A DNA stretch of 64,000 nucleotides from NCBI RefSeq assembly GCF_015645465.1, contig NZ_JADOEL010000003.1:248001-312000 (forward strand). The letters are read 5' to 3'. The notes beneath the pieces are model-generated. The model was given only the letters and a program-made list of their open reading frames with translations. It was not told the DNA's origin and made no database searches. Below are positions 56,494 to 63,959 of this stretch, piece after piece (position 1 is the stretch's first letter; every line of letters begins with the position of its first letter). This stretch comes from Herminiimonas contaminans. Lineage in GTDB: Bacteria > Pseudomonadota > Gammaproteobacteria > Burkholderiales > Burkholderiaceae_D. The translations under genes and the position numbers were made by a program.

Positions 56494-56506
56494 AAGAGCA
56501 TTGCTA
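56471..56506. promoter_or_regulatory. Rightward phage operator cluster (OR-like)
   Basis: AAGCACTGCTT (56471-56481) and GAGCATTGCTA (56496-56506) are 25 bp apart and match the dyads of the leftward cluster. A third, poorer match (TAGCTTGCCTA) is at 56438-56448. Confidence 0.75.
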
Positions 56507-56522
56507 ATTAAAAAGGTGTCCC

Positions 56523-56750
56523 ATGCACTTACAGCCGTTCCTCAAGGAAACAGGTATCTCGCAAGGCGATTTCGGCAAAAAGCTGGTGCCAACCGCCTCG
56601 CAAGGACTTGTTAGCCAGTGGATCCGAGGAATTACTCGGATCACTCTGGACTACGCACTTCAGATCAATTCAGTAACTGATGAAAAAGTGACGCCCCAAG
56701 ACTGCGCCGATATGTATAAGGCCCCTGAATCTGAGCAGGTCGCGTCATGA
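56523..56750 (+). CDS. Cro/YdaS-like DNA-binding protein
   Basis: The 75-aa product has a helix-turn-helix (GISQGDFGKKLVPTASQGLV, then SQWIRGITRITLDYALQI) typical of phage Cro/YdaS proteins. It is divergent from the CI-type repressor and should compete for the same operators. It starts 17 nt after an operator dyad. Confidence 0.85.
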   Translation: MHLQPFLKETGISQGDFGKKLVPTASQGLVSQWIRGITRITLDYALQINSVTDEKVTPQDCADMYKAPESEQVAS

Positions 56751-56762
56751 ATATCCGAAAAT

Positions 56763-57086
56763 TTATTCTGGCTTTAGTCGGCTCATCAGATCGCGCCAAG
56801 CGTGGTGCGCAACTCCATCCGGTGTCTGGTGGCCCTTTAAGTGTCCTTTCAGCTCTGCGCAGTGATCAACCAGCGCAGCAGTTGCGAGATCACTCCTATC
56901 CGAACCTAGCATCTGCGCTTGAGCGGCGGATAGCTGCAAATCAAAGTGGGCTTCAAAAGCTTCCGGATCAGGGTGCGTCCGAATTAGCGCCGACAGTGCG
57001 CAATAGTGAGCTTCCATGAGACCGAAGAGAACATCAATTTGCCATTCGACCGGCGGTTTGGTTGGTTTTGGTTTTTCATTTTCCAT
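56763..57086 (-). CDS. Leftward small gene embedded in the rightward early operon
   Basis: The 107-aa product (MENEKPKPTKPPVEWQIDVL...) has protein-like composition, an Ala/Leu-rich helical middle (LQLSAAQAQMLGSDRS) and AAAGGA 10 nt before the ATG. It faces the Cro-like gene. The opposite rightward frame (56747-57019) reads as its shadow. Unrecognised. Confidence 0.6.
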   Translation of the reverse strand: MENEKPKPTKPPVEWQIDVLFGLMEAHYCALSALIRTHPDPEAFEAHFDLQLSAAQAQMLGSDRSDLATAALVDHCAELKGHLKGHQTPDGVAHHAWRDLMSRLKPE

Positions 57087-57176
57087 GCGCATTCCTTTCT
57101 TTTCTACAGTTGATAGGGGTCAGATTCTCGATTGTGGCATGACTGCGAATGCGCACCAATTTTCAGAGGTACTGCC

Positions 57177-57491
57177 GTGAGCACAGAAACAGTTTCGCCC
57201 GAACAGATCGCAAGCACACGCAAGATCGCTGCATCTATTGAAAGCGACATATTGCGTCGGCTTGCAGAGGTAACGCAGGACCGTGCAGCGGCTTTCATGG
57301 ACGTTTCACCCAGCACGGTGAGTCGCATGCGTGAACGCATCAGCGAGATCGCTTTGTTGATGGCTGCGATTGGTTGCCAGACTACCGGCGCGGATTCGAT
57401 GGTGGTGAGTCAGAACGAACTCGCCGCGTTGAAGCTCCTCGGCTACAAGTATCTGCAGACGCAGATCGAACTCGACCGGCTGCGGGGGTAG
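57177..57491 (+). CDS. CII-like phage activator
   Basis: The 104-aa product resembles lambda CII: an N-terminal helix (KIAASIESDILRRLAEVTQD) and a helix-turn-helix (RAAAFMDVSPSTVSRMRERI). A short helical C-terminus may form the tetramer contact. The GTG at 57177 has GAGGT upstream; the longer frame from 57132 is rejected. Expected to activate repressor and integrase promoters early in infection. Confidence 0.8.
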   Translation: MSTETVSPEQIASTRKIAASIESDILRRLAEVTQDRAAAFMDVSPSTVSRMRERISEIALLMAAIGCQTTGADSMVVSQNELAALKLLGYKYLQTQIELDRLRG

Positions 57492-57496
57492 AACTC

Positions 57497-58393
57497 ATGG
57501 CACGCATACGCACGATTAAACCTGAATTCTGGACCAGTGAGCAGATCATGGAATGCTCGCCGCTGGCTCGACTGCTTTTCATCGGTATGTGGAATTTCTG
57601 CGATGACGACGGTAACCATCCGGCAAGTGCAAAGCGTTTGAAGGCTCAAATCTTTCCTTCAGACGATATTGCCTCGACAGATGTTCAGGTACTACTCGAC
57701 GAGTTATCGTCGAATTCCTTAATCGTCTTGTACACCGCACTGGGTAACGATTATTGGCATGTGACTGGCTGGGTTCACCAGAAAATTGACAAGCCAACCT
57801 ACAAATATCCCCGCTTTTCTGACGCTCTTGTGAAACCAGCTAGCGGAGGCCTCGACGACTCCTCACCCCCGGAAGGGAAGGGAATGGAAGGGATAGGTAA
57901 AGGAAAGGATGGGGAAGGGAATGGAAAAGAAAGGTCGTCTCATGCCTCAACCTCAGTAGGCGCGAGCGCGACCGAAAAAACTGACGACGACGGCCAAAAT
58001 CAAAACGGCGAAAAGCCAAAATCTCGCAACGTCGCTGTGGCAATCCTGCTGCGATCGCTCGACGTCAAGCCCATGACTTCCATGCATCCGAACTGCATCG
58101 AATGGGCTGAGAACCCGCGCATTACCGATGAAGTGCTGACGGCTGCTGTCGAGACAGCACGGCAGTACAAGCCAACCGGCGATATCCATCCGAACTACCT
58201 GGCACCCATCGTCACCGAACTGCTGCAGCCAAAGCGCGACGACAACAGCTGGAAGCGCAGCAACGAAGGCATTGAGCGCAAAGGGCGTGAGCTCGGCCTG
58301 TTCGCCACCCGGAACGAGGATTACAAGGGCTTTGCTGATCGCATCAGCAAGGAAATCGACAAGCGAAAACGTGATGGAGGTGCACCAGCATGA
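57497..58393 (+). CDS. Phage replication protein (lambda O-position)
   Basis: The 298-aa product starts MARIRTIKPEFWTSEQIMEC, a common phage replication family. It has a winged-helix-like N-terminal half (LARLLFIGMWNFCDDDGNHP), a Gly/Lys/Glu linker (about residues 124-148) and a helical C-terminal domain (RNVAVAILLRSLDVKPMTSM). It sits after the CII-like gene as lambda O does. The linker is encoded by a striking C-free purine-rich tract (57871-57934). Confidence 0.8.
   Translation: MARIRTIKPEFWTSEQIMECSPLARLLFIGMWNFCDDDGNHPASAKRLKAQIFPSDDIASTDVQVLLDELSSNSLIVLYTALGNDYWHVTGWVHQKIDKPTYKYPRFSDALVKPASGGLDDSSPPEGKGMEGIGKGKDGEGNGKERSSHASTSVGASATEKTDDDGQNQNGEKPKSRNVAVAILLRSLDVKPMTSMHPNCIEWAENPRITDEVLTAAVETARQYKPTGDIHPNYLAPIVTELLQPKRDDNSWKRSNEGIERKGRELGLFATRNEDYKGFADRISKEIDKRKRDGGAPA
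57871..57934 (+). repeat. 64-nt C-free purine-rich tract in the replication gene
   Basis: Repeats of GGAAGGGAA-type words with five T and no C over 64 nt. It lies inside the replication gene, where lambda has its origin. Confidence 0.8.
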
Positions 58394-58839
58394 ACGATCA
58401 CACCGTAGACCCAAGCCGTTGCGCTGCATACGGCTGTCCATGCCTCGGAACCACCACCAACAGCACCGGCGGTAGCGACAAGTGGTTTTGCGGCTATCAC
58501 GCCGGTACCGATGCCATCTCTTGGGCACGCATAAGCAACGAATTGAACCGCCTTTCGTTCATCGTCCTGGCAATGGAAAAGATCAATACCTACCGCAGCC
58601 GCTACGAGTGGACAAAGGTCTATCGCGAGATCCAGAACGAATTGCGTTTGAACCAGCGTGGTGATCTGTTGCTGGTCGAGGGTGAGAGCGTATCTGCCTG
58701 GTATAGCCGCCTGGATGCCGAACTCGAAAAGGTCTGCAAGGGCAATAAACCACAGCCTGAACTGCCTTTGCAAACGGTACCGACCGCTGAGGCCGACCAT
58801 TTCAAGCGCGTGCAATTGGCAGTGCCGGAACACGCCTAA
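58390..58839 (+). CDS. Phage protein with N-terminal Cys/His motif
   Basis: The 149-aa product has RCAAYGCPCLG and WFCGYHAG within the first 40 residues, a likely zinc site, followed by helices. It overlaps the replication gene by ATGA, in the position of lambda P, but shows no helicase-loader motif. Unrecognised. Confidence 0.65.
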   Translation: MNDHTVDPSRCAAYGCPCLGTTTNSTGGSDKWFCGYHAGTDAISWARISNELNRLSFIVLAMEKINTYRSRYEWTKVYREIQNELRLNQRGDLLLVEGESVSAWYSRLDAELEKVCKGNKPQPELPLQTVPTAEADHFKRVQLAVPEHA

Positions 58840-58846
58840 CGCCGCC

Positions 58847-58871
58847 ACATATACGCGCGCGTGCGCGCATT
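58847..58871. repeat. 25-bp alternating purine-pyrimidine run
   Basis: From 58847 to 58871 every step alternates pyrimidine and purine, with a central (CG)n block. It lies in the gap just upstream of the next phage gene. Confidence 0.8.
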
Positions 58872-58908
58872 TGAAGTTTTTCAACGCAGTACCAACCAGG
58901 AGAATTTG

Positions 58909-59301
58909 ATGAACACCGGAGCAGAACCGAACAAAGTGCAGGCGGCAACAAATTGCGAACAGGCTGTTTCGTACAGCAAAGAAGTTAGCCCACAGCGCAG
59001 TTGCATGAGCAGCGATGTATTGCGCGCTGCGGTGAAGGGATTGCACGCATCGGAGCAGGGATCTGGAACTTACGCGACCGCATCGTTTGCGGTCTATCAC
59101 GCTCTGTCTGGTGCGCATCGCGAAGCATTGTCGCAACTGGTGAAACAAGGTCCGGTGTACGACGGCGATGTCATTTCGAAGAGCCTGCGCGACGACTTGA
59201 TGCAACTCGGTTTGGCGACTCGCGTTTGCTACAAGGGTGAGCAGGGCTATACCGCTTCGAACTATGCAGGATGGGACGTTTTACGCTCGGTAGAACGCTA
59301 A
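58909..59301 (+). CDS. Hypothetical phage protein
   Basis: The 130-aa product (MNTGAEPNKVQAATNCEQAV...) has a C-terminal part like a small winged-helix domain (GPVYDGDVISKSLRDDLMQL then GYTASNYAGW). AGGAGA precedes the ATG at 58909; the upstream ATG at 58861 lies in the alternating run and is rejected. Confidence 0.65.
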   Translation: MNTGAEPNKVQAATNCEQAVSYSKEVSPQRSCMSSDVLRAAVKGLHASEQGSGTYATASFAVYHALSGAHREALSQLVKQGPVYDGDVISKSLRDDLMQLGLATRVCYKGEQGYTASNYAGWDVLRSVER

Positions 59302-59345
59302 GCATTGACCGCCCGGGCTTCGGCTCGGGCAAGCAGGGAGAGAAC

Positions 59346-59561
59346 ATGACCACATTCAAAACCACAATGGATGCCGAGTCCCAGAAACGCGCCGAATACC
59401 TGGCCGCAATTGGCCGCGCGCTGCCGGACGATGACGACGGACTTGAGTCTTTCGACGTGCAGGATCAATTCGGCGAGGTCATGGCCTGGGTATTTGGCAC
59501 GGCCATATTGCTGGCGATCATCGGCGTTGCTGCCTTCGTGGTGGGGATGACTCGGCCATGA
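59346..59561 (+). CDS. Small single-span membrane phage protein
   Basis: The 71-aa product has an acidic N-terminal half (ALPDDDDGLESFDVQDQFGE) and one membrane helix (about 47-67). GGGAGAG precedes the ATG at 59346. It overlaps the resolvase gene by ATGA. Unrecognised. Confidence 0.65.
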   Translation: MTTFKTTMDAESQKRAEYLAAIGRALPDDDDGLESFDVQDQFGEVMAWVFGTAILLAIIGVAAFVVGMTRP

Positions 59562-60082
59562 ATATCCTTTCGATCGATATCGGCACGACTACTGGCTGGG
59601 CTTTGGCCACTAGCGATGGAAAAGTGCGCGGTGGCAGCGTCAAAACTGCACCAACACGGATGGAAGGCCCAGGCGCACGCTGGTTGAAGTTCCGGGCATT
59701 CTTAGCCGAAACGCAGCGCAGCGTAGACCAGATCCACGTCGTGTACTACGAACGCGTGCTGCGCCACACCGCTGTGCAAGCTGCTCACGTCTATGGTGGT
59801 TTTGAGGCCATGTTGCAGGTCTGGTGTGAATCAAACCGCGTCCGAATGGTGGCGGTGCCCGTGCCGGTGATCAAGAAATCGTGGACGGGTAAGGGCAATG
59901 CGGACAAGGTCGCTATGGTCGCTATGGCCAAGTCGCGCGGCTTCAACCCGGTAGATGACAACCACGCAGATGCGCTTGCGCTGCTGGCTTATGCGCTGGG
60001 TATTGAGTGGCGTGCGCCGAGAACTGATCACTCTTTGATGGAGCCGCCTGCAGCGCCGTTGTTTGATGAGGTGACCGGATGA
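59558..60082 (+). CDS. RuvC-like Holliday junction resolvase
   Basis: The 174-aa product has the RuvC/RNase H fold catalytic acids: Asp7 (LSIDIGTTTGW), Glu65 (VYYERVLRH) and Asp134 and Asp138 (VDDNHADALALLAYAL). It should cut branched DNA before packaging or during recombination, taking the place of RusA or Rap in lambdoid phages. Confidence 0.82.
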   Translation: MNILSIDIGTTTGWALATSDGKVRGGSVKTAPTRMEGPGARWLKFRAFLAETQRSVDQIHVVYYERVLRHTAVQAAHVYGGFEAMLQVWCESNRVRMVAVPVPVIKKSWTGKGNADKVAMVAMAKSRGFNPVDDNHADALALLAYALGIEWRAPRTDHSLMEPPAAPLFDEVTG

Positions 60083-60113
60083 TCGATTCAATCACCCGGC
60101 CTGTAGGTGTGGA

Positions 60114-60401
60114 TCAGCGACTAGCTTGGCTTTTCGCCCAAGCAATGGCAGACCGTAAGCGTTCAACAAGTGATTGCTTTAAGGGTTCCGGGACTGTCGG
60201 GTCCGCAAGCGTGCCATTGGACAGTTCACGTGCGATGTCATCGATGTCGTCCAGGTACTTTTGCGGATTGCCACTCGCTTTTGCCTGCTTAAGCAGTATC
60301 GCGTTGATAAGAATTAAGTCGCCGGACGATGCTCCGTATGCTGCATTGCGCAGTTTGTCTATCTCGATTCTCAACGCGTCGAATTCTTGTTGCGATGCCA
60401 T
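60114..60401 (-). CDS. Leftward small gene in the rightward arm
   Basis: The 95-aa product (MASQQEFDALRIEIDKLRNA...) is helical, beginning with a coiled-coil candidate. AAGGAG lies 5 nt before the ATG, one of the best ribosome sites in the prophage. It opposes the late operon and could be an independently expressed lysogenic gene. The longer frame from 60488 is rejected. Confidence 0.7.
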   Translation of the reverse strand: MASQQEFDALRIEIDKLRNAAYGASSGDLILINAILLKQAKASGNPQKYLDDIDDIARELSNGTLADPTVPEPLKQSLVERLRSAIAWAKSQASR

Positions 60402-60656
60402 TTTCACTCCTTTTAAGTTGGGACAGCAACCATACCACGGTGGCTTGGTTGTACCCCAGTAAGGACAAACAGCGTTCTCATGACCCAAGCAAACCGAGGG
60501 GATATATCGGAAGCAGTACAGGCGCGGAGCCTTTCGCGATGCTGTTCCTTATTCGCGTGACTGTATCGGTGGCTGATAAGTGATCCCACTCACTTCCGAA
60601 AGGATAGGCCGCTGGTTGTTCCCCTTGTTTTGTTGTCGTGTATGGAGGAAATCGCC

Positions 60657-61022
60657 ATGAGTGAAATTTTAACCACCAATCAGAAGCGCCGGGACTGGTT
60701 CAAGATCATCCGGGTGGACTTGATCAATGCCGGTGTGTCGATGGCAAAGGTGGCTAGCGCTTGCGGCCGTGATCCGAAGACGATCGAGCACTGGACCATA
60801 GACGGCGAACCGAAAGACAGTGACGCCCGCGTCGTCCTAGCGCTTTACCAGAAGTTTTGCCCCCAGAAGTACGTCGAACACATGAAATCTCACGACGCAA
60901 ACTACACGCCGCCAGAGCACATATTTGCCCGGCCACCCGCGCCGCCAGTCAAGAAGCGCGAACAGCCGAAGACTCAAACGAATGATATGCAACACGAACT
61001 ATTTCAAGGCCTGAAGACATGA
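60657..61022 (+). CDS. Phage protein preceding terminase, HTH-like
   Basis: The 121-aa product (MSEILTTNQKRRDWFKIIRV...) has a helix-turn-helix-like region (VSMAKVASACGRDPKTIEHW) and a Pro/Lys tail. GGAGG precedes the ATG at 60657. It overlaps the terminase small subunit gene by ATGA, so it may act in packaging or late control. Confidence 0.7.
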   Translation: MSEILTTNQKRRDWFKIIRVDLINAGVSMAKVASACGRDPKTIEHWTIDGEPKDSDARVVLALYQKFCPQKYVEHMKSHDANYTPPEHIFARPPAPPVKKREQPKTQTNDMQHELFQGLKT

Positions 61023-61561
61023 AGAAGCCAGTAACACCGGGCAAGAAAGTGGCAGCGAAGAAACCAGCGGTCAAACGAGCTGCGCCGAGGCCGAAAGCGA
61101 CTCAGCACCCGCTGATGGTCGACGGCAGTGCATTTGACCGTCAGAAGGTCATGGACCACGTTTGCAATGAAACGGTGAGCAGCAACAAATCGGTGGTGAA
61201 GATTCTCGCTGCTGGATACCAGACTGGCGAAAAGACATGGCCGCTGCCCGATTATTCGAACTTCCACCGCTGGATGCGTGGCGACAAGGAACTGCGCACC
61301 CAGTACGAGGAGGCCAAGATGGAGCAGGCTGACTTTCTGGGGGAAGAGCTGCTGGAAATCTCGGACAAGGAACTGAAGACCGCCGTGGATGTGCAAGCAG
61401 CACGTCTGCAGTCCGACAACCGCAAATGGCTGATGTCGAAGATGAAGCCTCGGAAGTTTGGCGACAAGATGGCGCTCACGGATGGGGACGGTAAGCCATT
61501 GCCGTCAGCGCAGATCAATCCTGTTTTCAATCTCACGCTGACGCCAGATACCGAGGAATAA
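61019..61561 (+). CDS. Terminase small subunit
   Basis: The 180-aa product has a Lys/Ala/Pro-rich N-terminus, a DNA-binding helical region (PLPDYSNFHRWMRGDKELRT) and coiled coil. The C-terminus RKWLMSKMKPRKFGDKMALT is typical of phage terminase small subunits. It recognises the packaging site and hands DNA to the large subunit 1 nt downstream. Confidence 0.82.
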   Translation: MKKPVTPGKKVAAKKPAVKRAAPRPKATQHPLMVDGSAFDRQKVMDHVCNETVSSNKSVVKILAAGYQTGEKTWPLPDYSNFHRWMRGDKELRTQYEEAKMEQADFLGEELLEISDKELKTAVDVQAARLQSDNRKWLMSKMKPRKFGDKMALTDGDGKPLPSAQINPVFNLTLTPDTEE

Positions 61562-61562
61562 C

Positions 61563-63161
61563 ATGCTGTACTTCGGGTTTTCATTCCTGTTCAACTGGCT
61601 GCAATGCAACTTGGTCACCCCAAGTGCTGCCGGTTCTGGTCCGTCCTTTGATGTTAAATTCACCGCCAAGCAGAGCAAAGCACTGCGCTCGACTGCTACC
61701 GAAATACTCTATGGTGGCGCAGCCGGTGGCGGCAAATCTTTTTTCATGCGCGCGCTGGCGTGTATTCTATGCGGACTGATCCCCGGCCTGCAGGTGTATC
61801 TGTTCCGTCGGATATCTGGCGATTTGATCAAGAACCATATGGAAGGGCCGAAATCGTTCCATGTGTTACTTGCACCGTTCGTTGCTGTCGGCTTGGTAAA
61901 GATCGTTGAGTCCGAAATTCGATTCTGGAATGGCGCGAAGATCTACCTTTGTCACTGCCAATACGAATCTGACCTGAGCAAGTATCAAGGTGCAGAGATT
62001 CACGTTTTGCTGATGGATGAGCTGACCCACTTTACCGAATCGATGTACCGATATCTACGCCAGCGTGTCCGTGCACCCGGACTGGTGTTCCCGCCGAGTG
62101 CCTGCGAACAATTTATGTCTATGTTTGGCATTGATTTGCGCGCCAAAATCCCGCTGATCCTGTGTGGCAGCAATCCTGGCAGCATCGGCCACCAGTGGGT
62201 AAAGAATTCGTTTGTCGACATGTTGGATGAAATGGAAGTGAAGCGCATGTCTAGGGAAGAGGGCGGTATGCTGCGGCAATACATCCCCGCTCGACTGGAG
62301 GACAATCCTCAGCTCTTGATTGATGACCCAGGTTACGAAGACCGACTGTACGGTTTAGGCAGCAAGGAACTAGTCAAAGCATTTCGTTTCGGAGACTGGA
62401 GCATCGTTGCTGGCGCTTTCTTCGACAACATCAGCGAAATGAAGCACAAGCTGCCGAGCTTCACACCGCCAGCGCACTGGACGCGATTCCGTTCTATGGA
62501 CTGGGGCAGCGCAAAGCCGTTCTCCGTAGGCTGGTGGTGTATTGCTGAGGCTGAGTGGGTTAAGTTCAACGACGGCACCGAGCGCATGCTGCCGCAGGGC
62601 GCGATTATCCGGTACCGAGAATGGTACGGCTGCAAGCGTACTGAAGACGGCCGACCTATGCCAAACGTCGGTCTGCGCCTGAGCGTTGAGGCGGTAGGGC
62701 GCGGCATCATGGAACGAGAACGCGGCGAGAAGATTGACGAACAATTGAGCCGGGCCGATCCGTCTATGTGGAAAGAGGACGGTGGCCCATCCTTCATTGA
62801 GCGCATGATCAAGTGTGACTCGAAAAATCCAAATGCGATGGTGGGGCCACGTTTTGCGTCTGCTGACAATTCCCGTCCTCAGGGTTGGCAGCAGATGTAT
62901 TCACGACTGGCGTGGGAAGATGTGGACGATGGAGATCCTATGCTTTTTGTTACTGCTGACTGTAAGGACTGGTGGCGCACCGTTCCCGCTTTGCTACACG
63001 ATGACAAGCGAATGGAAGACGTCGACACGAAACTTGAGGATCATGCCGGTGACGAGACACGGTATGCCTGCATGGCACGTCCAGTCTCACGTGTGCCGAA
63101 ACCGAGGACTCAATCTGGCCCAGCGCCTTGGTCGCTCGACTGGGTGAACGCCAACGGGTAG
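61563..63161 (+). CDS. Terminase large subunit
   Basis: The 532-aa packaging motor has Walker A GGAAGGGKS (51-59), Walker B VLLMDE (148-153), a coupling-motif candidate CGSNP (201-205), and a C-terminal nuclease domain opening with Asp313 in RSMDWGS. GAGGA precedes the ATG. The N-terminal 20 residues are unusually hydrophobic (MLYFGFSFLFNW), so a later start is not excluded. Confidence 0.9.
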   Translation: MLYFGFSFLFNWLQCNLVTPSAAGSGPSFDVKFTAKQSKALRSTATEILYGGAAGGGKSFFMRALACILCGLIPGLQVYLFRRISGDLIKNHMEGPKSFHVLLAPFVAVGLVKIVESEIRFWNGAKIYLCHCQYESDLSKYQGAEIHVLLMDELTHFTESMYRYLRQRVRAPGLVFPPSACEQFMSMFGIDLRAKIPLILCGSNPGSIGHQWVKNSFVDMLDEMEVKRMSREEGGMLRQYIPARLEDNPQLLIDDPGYEDRLYGLGSKELVKAFRFGDWSIVAGAFFDNISEMKHKLPSFTPPAHWTRFRSMDWGSAKPFSVGWWCIAEAEWVKFNDGTERMLPQGAIIRYREWYGCKRTEDGRPMPNVGLRLSVEAVGRGIMERERGEKIDEQLSRADPSMWKEDGGPSFIERMIKCDSKNPNAMVGPRFASADNSRPQGWQQMYSRLAWEDVDDGDPMLFVTADCKDWWRTVPALLHDDKRMEDVDTKLEDHAGDETRYACMARPVSRVPKPRTQSGPAPWSLDWVNANG

Positions 63162-63208
63162 CCCTAAATCGGGAAAAAAGTTCTATCGGCATGCGTTGAA
63201 ATAGCGCC

Positions 63209-63682
63209 ATGTCAATTCAAACCGCCAACGTAGTTCCAAACTTCCTGACGCGTCGCAAAATCGACGCGCAAGACCTTCGTCGCTTGCAAGAACCGGTCGT
63301 GCTTTTCGAATATGAAGGACTCGACAGCGATGGCGAACGTTTCTACGTCTATACGGTGGCAGGCTTCCTCGACGGCAAAAACATCTGCACGGCACAAGGC
63401 GGCGCAACAGTAGGCGGCGACGTCATCACTATCCACGCCGACACCCGCGAGAACGCTGACGCGATCGCCTGCCTTGGCCTGTACGACACCATCAATGCGC
63501 TTGATCAAGAAGATCAACTGATGCTTGACGCGCTGGCGGCAAAAGCGCGTCTGGGCACCATCGGCGCACTCGATCGTATGGATCTGGCCAATCGCAAGGA
63601 CAAGCCGGATGCGTTCGTGGAAGACATGGACAAACTGACCGTGCTGCGAGGCGACGACATCATTGTCGCCTCCGGCCATTGA
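63209..63682 (+). CDS. Hypothetical phage protein after terminase
   Basis: The 157-aa product is acidic and soluble (MSIQTANVVPNFLTRRKIDA...). It has no recognised motif and no strong ribosome site. Its position between terminase and the head genes is typical of small connector or accessory proteins. Confidence 0.6.
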   Translation: MSIQTANVVPNFLTRRKIDAQDLRRLQEPVVLFEYEGLDSDGERFYVYTVAGFLDGKNICTAQGGATVGGDVITIHADTRENADAIACLGLYDTINALDQEDQLMLDALAAKARLGTIGALDRMDLANRKDKPDAFVEDMDKLTVLRGDDIIVASGH

Positions 63683-63690
63683 GGTCTGTC

Positions 63691-63912
63691 ATGCCATATA
63701 CCCTCGACGAATTAAAGGCTCACTGCGCAATCATCGATCACGTATTGAATGGACGTCACACGCCAGAGCAAGGCGAGAAGCTGCTTGGTGAATTGAAGGC
63801 TGAAATGCGCTCAAAGCGGGCGCAAGAAAAGGTGTTGATTGGCAGTTTCAAGGGAATGCCAGTTTATGCGAACCAAAGTTTTGCTGTAACGGCCGGTACT
63901 GGCCGTCGCTGA
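63691..63912 (+). CDS. Small hypothetical phage protein
   Basis: The 73-aa product (MPYTLDELKAHCAIIDHVLN...) is helical with a basic middle. TTGAGG precedes the ATG at 63691. Unrecognised; likely in the head operon. Confidence 0.6.
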   Translation: MPYTLDELKAHCAIIDHVLNGRHTPEQGEKLLGELKAEMRSKRAQEKVLIGSFKGMPVYANQSFAVTAGTGRR

Positions 63913-63959
63913 GTACCCGGATCGCAGGGCTGTTCTCTGCGGAAAACTTGGAGTAAATC

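Noticed and set aside
56747-57019. Rightward 90-aa frame overlapping the Cro-like gene by ATGA
   Set aside because: The overlap is attractive, but the composition fits a shadow of the leftward 107-aa gene, which has the better ribosome site.
60079-60462. Rightward 127-aa frame overlapping the resolvase gene by ATGA
   Set aside because: Nearly all of it is antisense to the leftward 95-aa gene with a strong ribosome site.
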